From: Moniliophthora roreri
Taxonomy: Eukaryota > Basidiomycota > Agaricomycetes > Agaricales > Marasmiaceae
Length of the DNA stretch: 64,000 bases
NCBI GenBank assembly: GCA_001466705.2
Contig: LATX02000217.1
Span: 305,284 to 369,283, forward strand
Direction of reading: 5' to 3'
The translations under genes and the position numbers were made by a program. How positions within the stretch are numbered: position 1 is the first letter of the stretch; every line of letters starts with the position of its first letter. Shown here piece by piece: positions 13,055-24,686 of this stretch. A model generated the notes under the pieces. That model did no database searches. It had not been told where the DNA came from and saw only the letters and a program-made list of their open reading frames with translations.

Positions 13055-14393
13055 CCCAGTGAGGTTTTACTGGACACTATCAGACATTATCTGACGGATA
13101 CCCAACTTGTCTGATAACGTCTAATAACGTCCGATAGTGTCCTTAACATGCACTTTTTCAGACGTTATCTGACGTTATCTGACATTATCGGACGTGTCAC
13201 AGGTAGCAACTGATAGGCTCTATTAGGCGTTGGTTTTCGTCTGATTGTGTCTGCTAATTAGGTATATTGCTGAGGTACTAGAATACATTAACGGTGCTAC
13301 TGAGTACAACTTACGTACCGAAAGACCTTGTCTCCGAGTCCCAGACTCCCACTTTGCCCACAAGAGTGGCCAATACCCTCTGCCCCGACTCCAAACCCTC
13401 TGCCCAACTCCAACAACCCTCTGCCCTGACCGAAGCGAGGAGCGTTACTCTAACAACATGGCCAGCTGCAACACGTAGAATGTTTAGTATAAGGATAATG
13501 GGGTTCTGGGGTCGACTCACGAGATTTACTATTAGCCGTATGTTGAAAGTGGTTCGGCACCGTTGTCNTAGGCGTCGGTTTTCGTCTGATCGTGTCTGAT
13601 AATTAGGTATATTGCTGAGGTACTAGAATACATTAACGGTGCTACTGAGTACAACTTACGTACCGAAAGACCTTGTCTCCGAGTCCCAGACTCCCACTTT
13701 GCCCACAAGAGTGGCCAATACCCTCTGCCCCGACTCCAAACCCTCTGCCCAACTCCAACAACCCTCTGCCCTGACCGAAGCGAGGAGCGTTACTCTAACG
13801 ACATGGCCAGCTGCAACACGTAGAATGTTTAGTATAAGGATAATGGGGTTCTGGGGTCGACTCACGAGATTTACTATGAGCCGTATGTTGAAAGTGGTTC
13901 GGCACTGTTGTCTGAGTCTTCTCCGAGGTGCCTGACGCGTCAAACTATCCTTAGTTTCACAAAAACGATAAGTAATTAGCACACGTACCTCGCCTATACC
14001 ATATTCCACTGCTGGATCACATCGGTACTCATCATATCTTGAACCATGGAATTTCACCTTGAGATGCCGAAAGAGCCATACAGATGGGGAGAAGGAGTGA
14101 GTGGGTGCCATTGAGAAGTGGGGATGGTGGTGGTTAAGAAGAAAGAAGTGAGCGTGGGGAAATCTAGGGCACAGGGGAATTTGAGCCGAATTGTGCACGG
14201 ACCGCAAGGCACAAGTTTTTCTAAGTCCATCTCGAGCCGTTTGGTTACGCTTCAAGTTGGAGACCCGGAAAGAAGTCGTCAAGCTATGTTGACCGGATGG
14301 ACGTCAGAAAACGTCAAGTGCGTGTCAGATTTTCATGGATTTGTCCGATAGCGTCTGATGCTGTCTGATAGTATCCAGTAACATCTCGTTGGG
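13055..14393. mobile_element. 1.34 kb TIR element inside the membrane gene
   Basis: Ends are inverted repeats of about 30 bp with a few mismatches, starting CCCAGTGAGG on the left and, read inward from the right, CCCAACGAGA; both continue into ACTATCAGAC. TTTGAAG (7 bp) flanks both sides (13048-13054 and 14394-14400), and the empty site is seen in the second membrane-gene copy near 34733. Subterminal regions are crowded with variants of GTCTGATA / TATCAGAC. No transposase frame is present, so it is non-autonomous. Superfamily is uncertain. It contains an N at 13568 between two nearly identical 344 bp halves. Confidence 0.8.
13224..13912 (+). repeat. 344 bp direct duplication around an N
   Basis: 13224-13567 and 13569-13912 are almost identical with a single N (13568) exactly between them. 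This is more likely an assembly join of overlapping contig ends than a real tandem repeat. Confidence 0.75.
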
Positions 14394-14779
14394 TTTGAAG
14401 TGTCGGGGGATGGTATGATAGTTTCAATGAGGTCGTTGTACGTCAGTATGTGTGAGAGGTAGACGGCCACCGAGCCGAAGGAAAGCAGTGTGGAGAGGAG
14501 CAGATGCTCGAAGGATAGCACGGCAGCCTCAGCAACACTCATGCCGAGCGATGAGAGTATGGTCGGAGTAAGGCCAAGGAGAACAAGAGGCGGCGAAAGC
14601 ATCTGCTTGCCGTGTTCGGGCGTGTCTTTGAGGATGCAGTTCAGGACGTGATTGCACGACGGGGAACCATCCGTCCAATTACGGTTCGTCACTTTCATGC
14701 ATTCTCTAGTGCTATTAGTAAACAGATAACCGCCCCAGTCAGGGAATCAGAGCCGGTAATCGTAAATGCTAGAGACCAT

Positions 14780-15204
14780 AGCTGGATGAATATTGTGAAG
14801 TTGACCACGAAAGTTCTACGACAAATTATCGTGGGTGGTGCTGCTTGTTTGAGCTGGACTGGAGCCGATTAAGAGAAAATCAAACACTCACTTTCAGGGA
14901 AATAATCAGGTCGTCATTACTCCAGAGTCCACCACCAAGTGATGCTGCGTACCCGTTATCTGGTTGAAATATCAGTCGTCCTCTTATACTCAATGTACCT
15001 TTATCCCTATCCTGATACTAATGTCGGAAGCCCACCGAGGGACAGATGAGACGATAATGGTGGTGGTCAAGAAGGAATGTGCATAAACATCAGGCGTGTC
15101 GTCAATCTGCTGTTTCGAAAGAGAAATTTCCTTCAAGTTTTTGGAACAGTTGCCGCGGCGAAAAGAATTAACACACCGCTGTAATATCGAAGAATCTACG
15201 CACC
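14780..15204. other. Non-coding flank
   Basis: Upstream region of the membrane gene, also found at about 35107-35283 and 35930-36120, then oxidase-DUF6535 spacer sequence from about 15110. No supported gene. Confidence 0.5.
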
Positions 15205-16038
15205 TACCGTTGCCGAGAAGTTCAAGGTCAAAATAACGATTTTCTCACACAATTTTCAAGATTTTACGCCGTGTCCCCCTTCTCAAAACTGACTTATGCC
15301 TTTGTTCTAGCTTCAATACGCGTCGATTTGGGTTCCTGGATTACTGTGGCCTGTATCGGAGGTTCCGAGAGGTTCTAGGACTCTTGGTTCGAGTGTCACA
15401 AGCCGCCAAGGTGCGTGCCCTGCTTCTTCTTTTCCGTCTTTTCTCTAACTTGACCATACACAGGTAATCCTCCCAAAGGCTCAAGAGCTTCTCGCCCTTT
15501 CTTGGAATCCAGTGAAATTTTTCCCAATTCTTTGATCACAGAAGTCTATCCAATTGGAATTGTCAAGTCGTCGACTGAGTCGTCCTCTCCCCCAGTCAAT
15601 CCATCATTATGATTCATGAACACGCTATGCGGCTGTGACGATGTCTAAATCGGACCTTAGAACCACCTAGAAACATGACTCAGTTCATAATGCTGGCCGC
15701 ACGAATATAATTCATCCCTAGTTCATCCCTGCGTCCCACTTTACCACTCGATACCCTCATACAACCTGCAAATATGTATTTTATAGTGGTTGAATACATC
15801 CAATGGCATATTAACCACAGACACTAAAGTCCGCGAAATCCATATTTTTCTCGACCAAGAGCCCCAGATCCTTCCGGAGCCTCTGATTAAAAGCTACAAT
15901 ACTCGAGAGACCGCATTTTGAAGCCAGAAGAGAGATATAAACTAGCTTTTGAGTGCTTTGAGTAGGGAACACGGCGCAAAATTTTGAAAATTGTGTGAGA
16001 AAATCGTTATTTTGACCTTGAACTTCTCGGCAACGGTA
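15205..16038. mobile_element. 834 bp TIR element (MITE) with about 70 bp inverted repeats
   Basis: The two ends are near-perfect inverted repeats of roughly 70 bp, starting TACCGTTGCCGAGAAGTTCA and containing AAAATAACGATTTTC and the CGCCGTGT motif. CGCACC is duplicated at both borders (15199-15204 and 16039-16044); the uninterrupted site is visible in the related spacer near 7965. No coding sequence inside. Superfamily not assigned. Confidence 0.8.
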
Positions 16039-16412
16039 CGCACCACCGTGTCTTACATCCACAAACACTTTGTTACCGTTTTCGTTCTACTGTGAAGCAG
16101 TATCGAGTTAACCGAAACCACCCAAGTCTCGTGCAGGCTGTCAATCGCTGTCATCATGCATCAAACACGAGGAGCCCTCTTTCAAACTGCTTCATCCACC
16201 AGATACTTGCAATGTCCTCTGGGGACCCGGTACGCTGGCAACTGTTATGTTGAGTACATAACATACTGAGTTCCGTTTACTTTTTTTTTTATTTAGACTG
16301 CAAGTCGTTCTTTGTCTCCACATACAAGCATCACTGGGAGATTGCAAAGCCAGGTGTGTTTCGACTGATGCTACTAGGAATGCTTGTAATACTCAATTAC
16401 TACTAGGAATCC

Positions 16413-19196
16413 ATGGATCCTACTCAAGTATGAAATAGTACCCTCCTTCGCAATGAAGACTCATAGTGAATTCCATACAGATTCCACTGCCACCTTCCAA
16501 AGCTGGATCGATTCGAGAAAATGAGGTTCGAGATACAGTCATCTCTTTGAATGCTGGCACTGAGGCTGACTTGGATCTCCAGTCTATGAATACCTCGGAA
16601 TCTACTTCGTTCTCGATTTGGTGGGAGGAACTTCGGAAAGCGAGGGAGGCGAAGGATTTTTTGCGAGAGGTTGCCTGGCACGATGTACGGAATATCATCC
16701 TTGCCATTCCAAATGCAGACACTAAACGCCTCCCCATTAGCCTTATATCCCTGACCCTCGCCCGATCCTGACAGAGCCAACAGAGCCAACAGAAAACGTG
16801 GATGAAGAAAAGAAACCGACACGGACAGAGTCATGGGAGAGGATGTTGAAGGAAGTTTCTAGACATGATGAGGACATGGTCAAGGGTTGGCGAGATGACA
16901 TCGACACCCTCCTAGTTTTCGTATGTTCCCCTTGATCTCTACCTCTTCACCTAATATTGATGCACCTCTAGGCCGGTCTCTTCTCTGCTGTCGTAACAGC
17001 ATTCGTGATTGAATCATACCAATGGCTGGTAGAAGATCCCGCAGACACCACGGTTATGCTCCTCACCCATTTAATCGCAGTACAGGTCAACGGTTCACAA
17101 GCTACCCCCTTCGAGCCCACCCAATTCAAAGCAGACCCATCGTCAATCCGCATCAACGTATTTTGGTTCCTCAGCCTCATCCTCAGCCTCACGTCTGCAC
17201 TGTTCGGTTTGTTGTGCAAGCAGTGGGTACGAGAGCACCAACGAGATACGACAACGCGAACACCGGGTGAAGCTCTAGCACTCCGTCAGCTTCGCCGAGA
17301 CAGTTTCGAAAAGTGGGGAGTGTCGTCATTTCTGTCAGCGCTGCCTATCCTTCTCGAGGCCGCTCTGCTATTCTTCTTTGTCGGGGTGCTGGATCTACTG
17401 TGGAGTCGACATCATGTTCCATTTGCAGTTTGCTTTGTGGCAATCTCGTTCAGTGCAGGATTGTATTTCCTCACCGCACTATTACCCACTCTGATGGTGC
17501 CGAGGGATCAGAGGAACGACATCAAACGTAGACGCTTCAACCAGCTTTCATACCAATTCATCTGCCCATATAAATCACCTCAGGCATGGTTGGTATACCG
17601 GCTCTCCAGGATAATCCTACGACCTCTACTCAAAGTTCCAGTTATTGAGGACTTCTTCTACGAAAAAGCTCGAGGTTTATGGGATCACGTCACGTCGCCG
17701 GCACAGGATTGGTCTTCTTTTGACCTGTGGGTCGTCAGACAATTTGACGAGGGGGGCTCTTTCGATCTGAAAGTGTATGAGCTGCGTGCTTTTGAATGGG
17801 CAGTCACGATGTTCTGTGATAGCCCTTCAATGATCCCGCATCTTCAGAATATCCTGGAAACAATCCCTCCTTCCGTGGCGGTGTCTGCTGTCTTGGGCAG
17901 GTGGGATTGTACGATGTGGAAGACTGTCTTGATGAAGGATGTCGAGGATGTCCTCAGGAATCCAGTTCCACTCTGGTGGGAACCCTATCCTCCTCCTAAG
18001 CCTACCATTCGACATCCTGTCCTTCAACAACCTGAGGGGATCAACTTGTTGTTCCACCAGCAGTACTGGGTGAATACGGCTGCACATCCCTTACTACATG
18101 TGTACCTCGACAACCTCATTGGTTCAATGAAAAGCGCAGATCTACAGCATTCCACTGGCCTCCGTTTCGTCATCCCATTCTCCGTAGTCGACACACTGTG
18201 GACACATGAAGACCCAACCATTCGTGCGAAGAGTCTCACACTACTCTCACTCTTCGAGGAATCTTGGAAACCATGCCCAGGGTATGATGAGGAACGTCAT
18301 GATGACGAGTGGCGGGCTTTCATGCAAGCCCTTACAGATCATATCAACCGCAAATATCGTGTTTCGGCATTGTTGACAAGCAAACGCGGGCAGGAATTCA
18401 TTCGTTTCATTCACAATGGGGTCGTTACCCGACAATGGGTCTCAATACGGGACACATGGTCTCAAGCGATCGAAAGAGCACAAGAAGTTGGGAGCCTGCC
18501 CTCCGACTACTTTGCACCAATTCCTAACTACTGGTATGCTCCGCCAATGTTACCAAACCTAGATACCATCCGACAATCTGTGGAGACCCAACGAGATGTG
18601 CAGGTCGATAACAATGAGGTATTGGATATCCTGACTTCGAACGAACAGAGGGATTCTATTGGGCTCAGTCGTATTGCTGATTCACCGGATGAGATGATCG
18701 AGATCGCAAGTCATGAGTCTGGGGAAGGCCATGAGGGTAACGCGCAGCATCTTGGGAGGGACGATAGCATGAAGGATTCAGGTCCACGTCAGCGAACAGA
18801 TACTGGTATACTTGGCACTTCGAGTGGACAGGGTGACGAAGTTGCGGATATTGGTGACGACAGTCATGACCTTCGCAGGTAAGTGTCGTTGTTTTCCGCT
18901 AGGGATGTTCGGGTAGACTGACGCCACGATGTCAGACAAGGATCTAGAGCGGATGCTATGGGGCAGCCAACGCACGATCAGGAAGACGTGGACGAGGATG
19001 ATGTGCATAGGGTTGGAACTGATACTGGTACACTTGGCGACCGTGACGAAGTTGAGGTCTATGGCGATAGCTACAGGCTTCAGAGGCAAGCCCCTACGCC
19101 TTTTTCGCTGCTGGGGTATTTGTAGACTGATGCCATGATCACAGCCTCGGGCGACAGGTATCTGGCAGTTCGAAACATCGGGAACATGTTAAATAG
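16413..19196 (+). CDS. DUF6535 membrane protein, copy 2, intact
   Basis: Uncharacterised agaricomycete membrane protein family. Six exons (16413-16427, 16481-16684, 16741-16920, 16972-18878, 18936-19085, 19145-19196) sum to 2508 nt, 835 residues, no internal stop. The first exon codes only MDPTQ. The DUF6535 core spans exon 3 to exon 4: WRDDIDTLLVF / AGLFSAVVTAFVIESYQWL, then three further hydrophobic segments up to about residue 290, then a long soluble region rich in W and P and an acidic, Gly/Asp-rich tail. The last intron has a GC donor (19086-19087) where copies 3 and 4 have GT. From 17458 to 18296 the DNA is identical to copy 3 while both flanks differ, a gene-conversion signature. The ERG2 copy downstream is convergent. 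Confidence 0.87.
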
Positions 19197-19636
19197 CGAT
19201 TCAGAATGAAGGCCAAGATCTATAGTATACTGTACGGAAGTGTCGTACGTTAGTATAGCAGTCAAGTGGATATGTTTAAGCAGACTTATTTGGACATTTA
19301 TGAATGTATCCAATTATATTGCAGGTTACGCTACTACATATATCTGACTAGAGACTCGTGATAATTTGAAAGTGTGGTGTTCAAATTACACTCGCACCTA
19401 AAATTGAACGAGATATACTGATGACATACCTCTGTGGATCGCTGTATCTGAGGGTTCAAGTGCACCAGCTGGGCCTTGACTGCTATTGGTCTTCACTCCC
19501 CGTGCGACGCTTTCCCTCCCCAAGATGTGCGTCTAGGATCTGTGATATGGCTCGATTTACAGTTCCAGAACCAGAGTCACACGCGTTGTCACCCAATGAA
19601 ACCTGTTACTCAATAATTAGATAGAATTTCTACAAC

Positions 19637-20427
19637 CTATAACTTACCGATGAGCAGATTCCCAATCATCTCCCTCACCGTCCACTTGGCAGTCCTCCAC
19701 AAGGCCCAAAAATCCAAAGTCGACGTAAATGTGTCACCAAACCCGAATGGCAGCATCGGTGGTATCCATCCTGTCAAAGGTAGCATAGGTCAGCAATATC
19801 CCCAGACACGAGCAAAGACGAATAAGCTGACCTCGCTGATACTCCAAGGCGAAACACCCTTTGTGCATCTTATACTGTATGTTCTTTCCCCTCGGCAAAT
19901 GGTTCACCATTCCCGGACGATAAACCCTCTTCTCCAGTTCGCCCGGATAAAATGCCCACTGTTCACCAACCAAGATATTAAAGTAGTTATCCCCAGGATA
20001 TGTCCCAGAATGTCCCTCAGTTCCAAGAGGTGTACCAAACACGATGAGGTACTCGGTGATGGAAGCGTGTATGATGTACATCGCACCCATAGCACCGCCA
20101 GCATTGTTGAAAACCCATTCAGAAGTGTCGGTGTTGAACTGGATTTGTTGGGGTGAGTACGTGGATGTGAGGTTGGCGATAATGTGGTCGATCATGCCCG
20201 ACGTAGAGTTGGGCGAGGCAGCTATGGAGTCTTGGGCGAGCTGGTTAAGGAAAATGGGGTCGAGAATATACCATCGGTCCTGTAGGTATTAATGGTGATA
20301 AGGATCGGATTCATACAGAGACAGACGGAAAGATACTGACCTTGACAGCGTCCAGCCACCTCAGACCTTGAACGAATAACGAGACGAGACCGATTAAGAT
20401 GGCCCACTTCGTCACTGTAGACGACAT
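19637..20427 (-). CDS. ERG2: C-8 sterol isomerase (ERG2), copy 1
   Basis: Moves the sterol ring double bond from C8 to C7 in ergosterol synthesis; ER membrane; same family as the sigma-1 receptor. Minus strand, three exons: 20341-20427, 19832-20279, 19637-19770; 669 nt, 222 residues, the normal fungal length. Visible: an N-terminal membrane anchor ([16 protein letters not shown]), then [72 protein letters not shown] and [18 protein letters not shown], all hallmarks of ERG2. The Glu of the ALEYQRG segment, needed for catalysis in this family, is present. A CCAAT-like motif (ACCAATCAA) lies upstream near 20571. A second, inverted copy is at 43162-43954. Start chosen at the only Met before the anchor. 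Confidence 0.93.
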
Positions 20428-20589
20428 ATTGGCTTTTGGGAAACGGTTGTAATTGTGGCGCTCTCATGCGAAACTATTATGCATTTATAATCAGCAATGC
20501 AAAAACTGATATCGAACGATTTTTTGGATGGTCTGACTTCACCAGTCTGATCGGGGCGCCGAGACTTTAACCAATCAAGACTCGAGTGA

Positions 20590-21065
20590 ATGAATACTTG
20601 TCATATATATGGCGAAAAGCAGCACGCCGTATCCCTGAACCATCTGACTGGTGCTTGGAAACGAACGTCCCCTTGGCCTGAACCATTGAAAACGCCGCAT
20701 TCGAGGTGGCCGCGAAGGATGTCTGTTGACAAGTACAGAACTCGGACGAGCGCTGAGATACGTACTTGCTTCACACTCACTTGCATGTCTATCTCGGTCC
20801 ATTTCCATTATTTGCGGCGGGTTATAGCTTATACTCTCAGCGCCGACCTCCTACGCACTCTCCGACTCGTAATCCTACTAGGAACTTCAGACCCAAGACC
20901 AGATTGCTACACCGCAGTCAGTATCCAAGGAAATGAAGATAGCAAAAATTTTAGAAGACATACCTGCCGCCTCGTGAGTCTTATCTGTTCTTCCCTATAC
21001 TAGAGGACTGCCGTCGCACCCACCGTCACAGCCAATATAATCCTAGTCGTCTACAGCTTCCACAT
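20590..21065 (-). pseudogene. Decayed small anchored-protein gene, copy 1
   Basis: Counterpart of the 42529-42733 frame. On the minus strand the putative start ATG is ACG and a later TAT codon is TAG, while the splice sites (GTATGTCTTC ... GTGTAG) remain. No family recognised. Low confidence that this was ever a gene; listed because the two copies align. Confidence 0.25.
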
Positions 21066-21339
21066 GATATCCCCCCGCAGCCAGCGTTACGGCCACCGGC
21101 CTATATGCAGTTCGCAATAATGTGAAATTTGACCAGTCTGAGCACCGTTCACTCTTTCAAGTTTCGGCAAGAATCACCACGGATTAGAATTAGACGGCTA
21201 CTAGCGAGTATCATACAAATGAACTACTTCCGGAACAACGACTTGGCCCAAGACCAAATTTCTAGCGAGTGAAGACTTGAAAAGACATTAAGTAAACTAG
21301 GAAATGAATAACGAGGTTCAACTCACTTTACGCCTGTTA

Positions 21340-22960
21340 TTACAACAGCTGTTTCTACTGGTTCATTTATCCCGTCCTCGTGTAATACACGTACAATCTG
21401 ATGGCCACTGAATAGTACAATTCAGCATTTGGGATTGAGACTGGAAAAACATTTAAATTGAACATACCCGATACCCACTACGACGTTACAATAGAGCCCG
21501 AACACATACAGCGGAAAGGCTTGGACAATGGACAGTCCGCAAAGCCCTGCTGGTAGCGCCACGGGCGAAACTTGCGACGCCAAGGCCATAGCTGTCGTCG
21601 ATAACCATATCTGATTACCCTATTCGAGGTCGGCAGAGGTCCTGTGTAATGGCTTATCATCAGTAGGCCGCATTTTGAGAGTACAAGATCTACGCCGCAG
21701 TCATGTTGCACCATGTCGCACTAGCCAATGCAGCGAGACTATGCAGAGCCCCACGGGAGACGATTGCAGGGCTAAGGAAGTATAGCAGAGTGAAGGCGAT
21801 TGCTTGAGAGGCGTTGAATGCCTGTTGAAAAAAATTGTGGTGTGAGTGTCTTGTTTTTTTTTTCCTAATAAGATTCAAAATTAGACCACTTACCGCCCAA
21901 AGTAGATCTTTCTGACTGGTATTGTGATACTGTAGTGGAGTATCAGTGATTGCGAACATTGTTCCAGCAGTAGCTTTCAAGCCTACACCTGCGAACAGCC
22001 CTTTGGTTGCAAAGTCGAGTCAATTTTATGTGCGTATTGACTCAACATGCACAAGGATATGCTTTCACCGCTCTCGAAGCGATTCCGGCCTTGAGTAAGA
22101 GACTGTCACAACGCTCAAAATCAGTACCGTAAATTTGTCCGAAAGATTTTACACCTGGCTCACCAAATCCAGACAGCCCAAGCCCAGGATTATGACATGT
22201 AAAAGCTTTGTACAAAAGCGAACATTCTTCATGTAGAATGGGTCTCCTGGGAGGAAAGCGGTGTACACTTTGTTTATATAGGCTGCCGCGGCGAATAGTG
22301 TCTGTAAAGGGGCACTGTTAGTACCTGCTACCAAGAAATGAAGGGACGAACACGTTACCGAGCCCGCCATGATAGACATTCGGCGATATACGCGAGCAAA
22401 GCCAGGATGATCCCGGTTCTACTTTGTGCCAGTGGGTTCTTCCAAGATCCGGGCTTACTTCAGATAGATCCTGACAAATTCGAGAGATTACCGTAACCGT
22501 TTCCAAATGTTTTGGGTGCCAGACTGCGGTCCAAGGATAACGCGTCGAGTGCTGGTCCTTAACGGGCTCAAGATGTGAGTACGACTAATCATCATGAGTG
22601 GTAGTTGTAAGGCCAAACTGGACCCATACCAAAGTCCATCGTCGTGGCGGCCAATGCACGCGCGTCAGTTCGGCCATCGAGAGTCTGTGAACGCAGTGGG
22701 GAGAGGCAAAAGTCAGTCTAGATCTGTAAGACTCTTGTAATTATAATAAGTAAACCCGCTTGGGAATGACACTGAAGTGCGAGTGGTCCTGGGCTTTTCG
22801 GATTATGATCTTTGTGAGGAGTCGGAGTCAGCCATCGTCAACCAAAACCGAGATGTATTCGACTAACTCTTCGACATGCTCTCTCCGGTCTTCCAATATG
22901 AGCTTGGTGCGCTGGGGGCTGATTTCTGCAGCCGCGCGGCAATAATGTGAGACCGGTCAT
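21340..22960 (-). pseudogene. Multi-exon multi-pass membrane protein, copy 1, with stop
   Basis: Minus-strand exon chain readable in both copies: TLFAAAAYINKVYTAFLPGD followed by FYMKNVRFCTKLLHVIILGL (exon ending near 22166), then GTMFAITDTPLQYHNTSQKD LLWA, then FNASQAIAFTLLYFLSPAIV up to TWCNMTAA, then SQVSPVALPAGLCGLSIVQA and FPLYVFGLYCNVVVGIG, ending YYSVAIRLYVYYTRTG near 21390. The alternating hydrophobic pattern resembles the fungal DUF6534-type integral membrane proteins, but I am not certain of the family. In the fourth segment a TAG (LE-stop-GNQ) replaces the TCG of the copy at 41-42 kb. Exon edges are approximate. Confidence 0.45.
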
Positions 22961-23480
22961 GATATCTGAGAATGCGGACTTGAGTCTGGGTTCGCAGTTT
23001 ATTTAGAGCTTTTGACATGTCGGGTGGATATCGAACCTCCTATATACTATGCGTCAAATTGCTGAAAAAAAATCACGTAGCGAGAAGTAAAACACACTTT
23101 CTGCTCCTAAAAGATGCGGGAATGTAGAATCGAGTACAGTGCCATGAGTCCTAATCAATGATCCTGAGGATTGTCCATGTTCATGGTTGGAGCGTGAAAG
23201 ATTTCCGCTCAGGTTCCAAAAATGTGGGATGGAGAGAGAAAGAGAGAGAGAGAGAGGGGCACGAGTGGAGGGCATTTCTGATTTATGGTTCTGAGTCCGA
23301 ATCTCAGAATCTCGGACACGTAGAGCAATGAGATTACACGTACTTTTACAATTCTCACTCATGCCATCCTCTGGAGTTCCCGACAAATGATAAGATGCTC
23401 TTTCCCTTGTCTCTGGCGATGATTCTCGGGAAAGGACTGGAGGATGCTTCAGTTTTCTGACCATGACTTGCAACGCCGTA
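22770..23480 (+). repeat. About 0.7 kb dispersed repeat, copy A
   Basis: Shares continuous diverged identity with 25970-26670 (same orientation) and 40130-40850 (inverted), including GCGTCAAATTG, GATTGTCCATGTTCATG and an AG-rich microsatellite at about 23230-23260. No coding capacity supported. It abuts FAD-oxidase upstream sequence in each case. Confidence 0.7.
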
Positions 23481-24632
23481 AATCCCAGAGTTAGGAATTC
23501 GAGTTAGGGAGGATCGGTCTACTGTGGTGATGGAAGAAAAGATAGTGTAGTCGCGTGACGTACTGCAACGTGATGCCGAAGAGCCATTCCTTTCTCCAGA
23601 CGTTGCCACAACTGAAAACGCGTTGTGATGCGACTGTACACACTTGCATGCTCTACAATGAAGCTGCTGTAGGTGTTTCAACACGCCATTTCACCATCAG
23701 AAGCATCAAACTAATTCAATTCTCCGTCATTGCCCCATCGAATAATCCCCGGTCAACAGCTGAATTAGGCCAGCGGTCGGACTACGGAGCTGCTAAGCGG
23801 ACAGTGTGAACTTGGAGCATGTTCCATTTCCCTCTTCATCTGTTGACAGTTCATCTCCAGAGGGCTACTCGAGTTGGAGAGATACTTAGTATAGAAGAAC
23901 TGCAAGAGTAGTTCGTGAACCAGTTCCGACCATGGCGGGAGTTTCCGCAGCCCATCGCGTGGGAAATGTCGGGATGCCGTTCGGGTTCGGCGACAAACCG
24001 ACCGACCGACCGTATCATGACCAGTTCAAGATCTTGCTTTCACCTATCTTTTTCGCTCTTTCCACACACTAATCTTTAACATTGGTGAACCAATGACGAG
24101 CAAAGAAATCTGTCGGACATGACATCGGGGCAACATGGTGGCCGGAGAAGGAAGCTATGTCGACGAGCGCGTAGACACGTTTCTCCGTATTCGTCTGCCC
24201 GCAAATCCGTGTCCCAGCCTCAAGCCTGAGTCAGACCAGTCTTCTCCTGTTTCATCATTCTGGATTAGGGTTTCGCTCGAGTGATAGTGCCTTGTGAGTT
24301 TTCAATCATCGCTTTGATGTTCTGTGGAAGCCTGACTACTCAGCAATGGCAATGCAGATATGCTCTGGAATGTTTGGAATGGACAGCATTGAAGAGAGTT
24401 GCAACCCGACAACCCGACATTTTCGTGATTCCCGCCACTTTCATTTCAACTATACTTACCCCTTGCCCGCCGACCTATGTTTCAAAACGCCCTTGCAGAA
24501 ATCGGGAGCAGCCATCGGGTTCGGGGAACTCTGACGCGTCGAAGCATCGCAATATGTGGATGGCAGAGTCTTGAATCAGTCAGACTGCAACCTCCGAGTC
24601 TCGACTGGAGTCAGCGTCAGGTATCATCCACT
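23481..24632. other. Cassette fragment and promoter region, no gene
   Basis: 23770-23900 is a fragment of the FAD-oxidase upstream region. 23900-24630 is unique here and leads into the promoter of the FAD oxidase at 24687. No supported coding sequence. Confidence 0.5.
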
Positions 24633-24639
24633 TATAAAA
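24633..24639 (+). promoter_or_regulatory. TATA box of the second-type FAD oxidase
   Basis: TATAAAA 48 bp before the ATG at 24687. Confidence 0.65.
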
Positions 24640-24686
24640 GCCGCTAGCACTCGCAGTCGAAAAAACAACAAACTCGTATCTTCAAC

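Larger units (their letters stand above)
12342..14779 (-). pseudogene. Fungal multi-pass membrane protein, copy 1, split by a TIR element
   Basis: On the minus strand the frame begins at 14779 and resumes below 13054 after an inserted element (13055-14393). N-terminal part: NWTDGSPSCNHVLNCILKD, then VLLGLTPTILSSLGMSVAEA. After the insertion come HRWLIHLIEYVVALGAVANV, LPLLQVLLPWIIHPIGVVSF and, beyond an intron, LMFMTVKNTLPVIF with NELAWMSEKYRVER, ending at 12342. I recognise this as an uncharacterised fungal family with about six membrane segments and the W...C...LDC...LLGLTPT signature; no function is known to me. Besides the insertion, the codon after DYRL near the N-terminus is TGA where the second copy (35106 downward) has TGG. 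Clearly non-functional. Confidence 0.75.
16400..23900 (+). repeat. Left arm of a 7.5 kb inverted duplication
   Basis: DUF6535 copy 2, ERG2 copy 1, the membrane pseudogene and dispersed repeat A occur in the same order, reverse-complemented, at about 39850-47400. Identity was judged from gene-by-gene comparison; edges are approximate. Confidence 0.8.
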
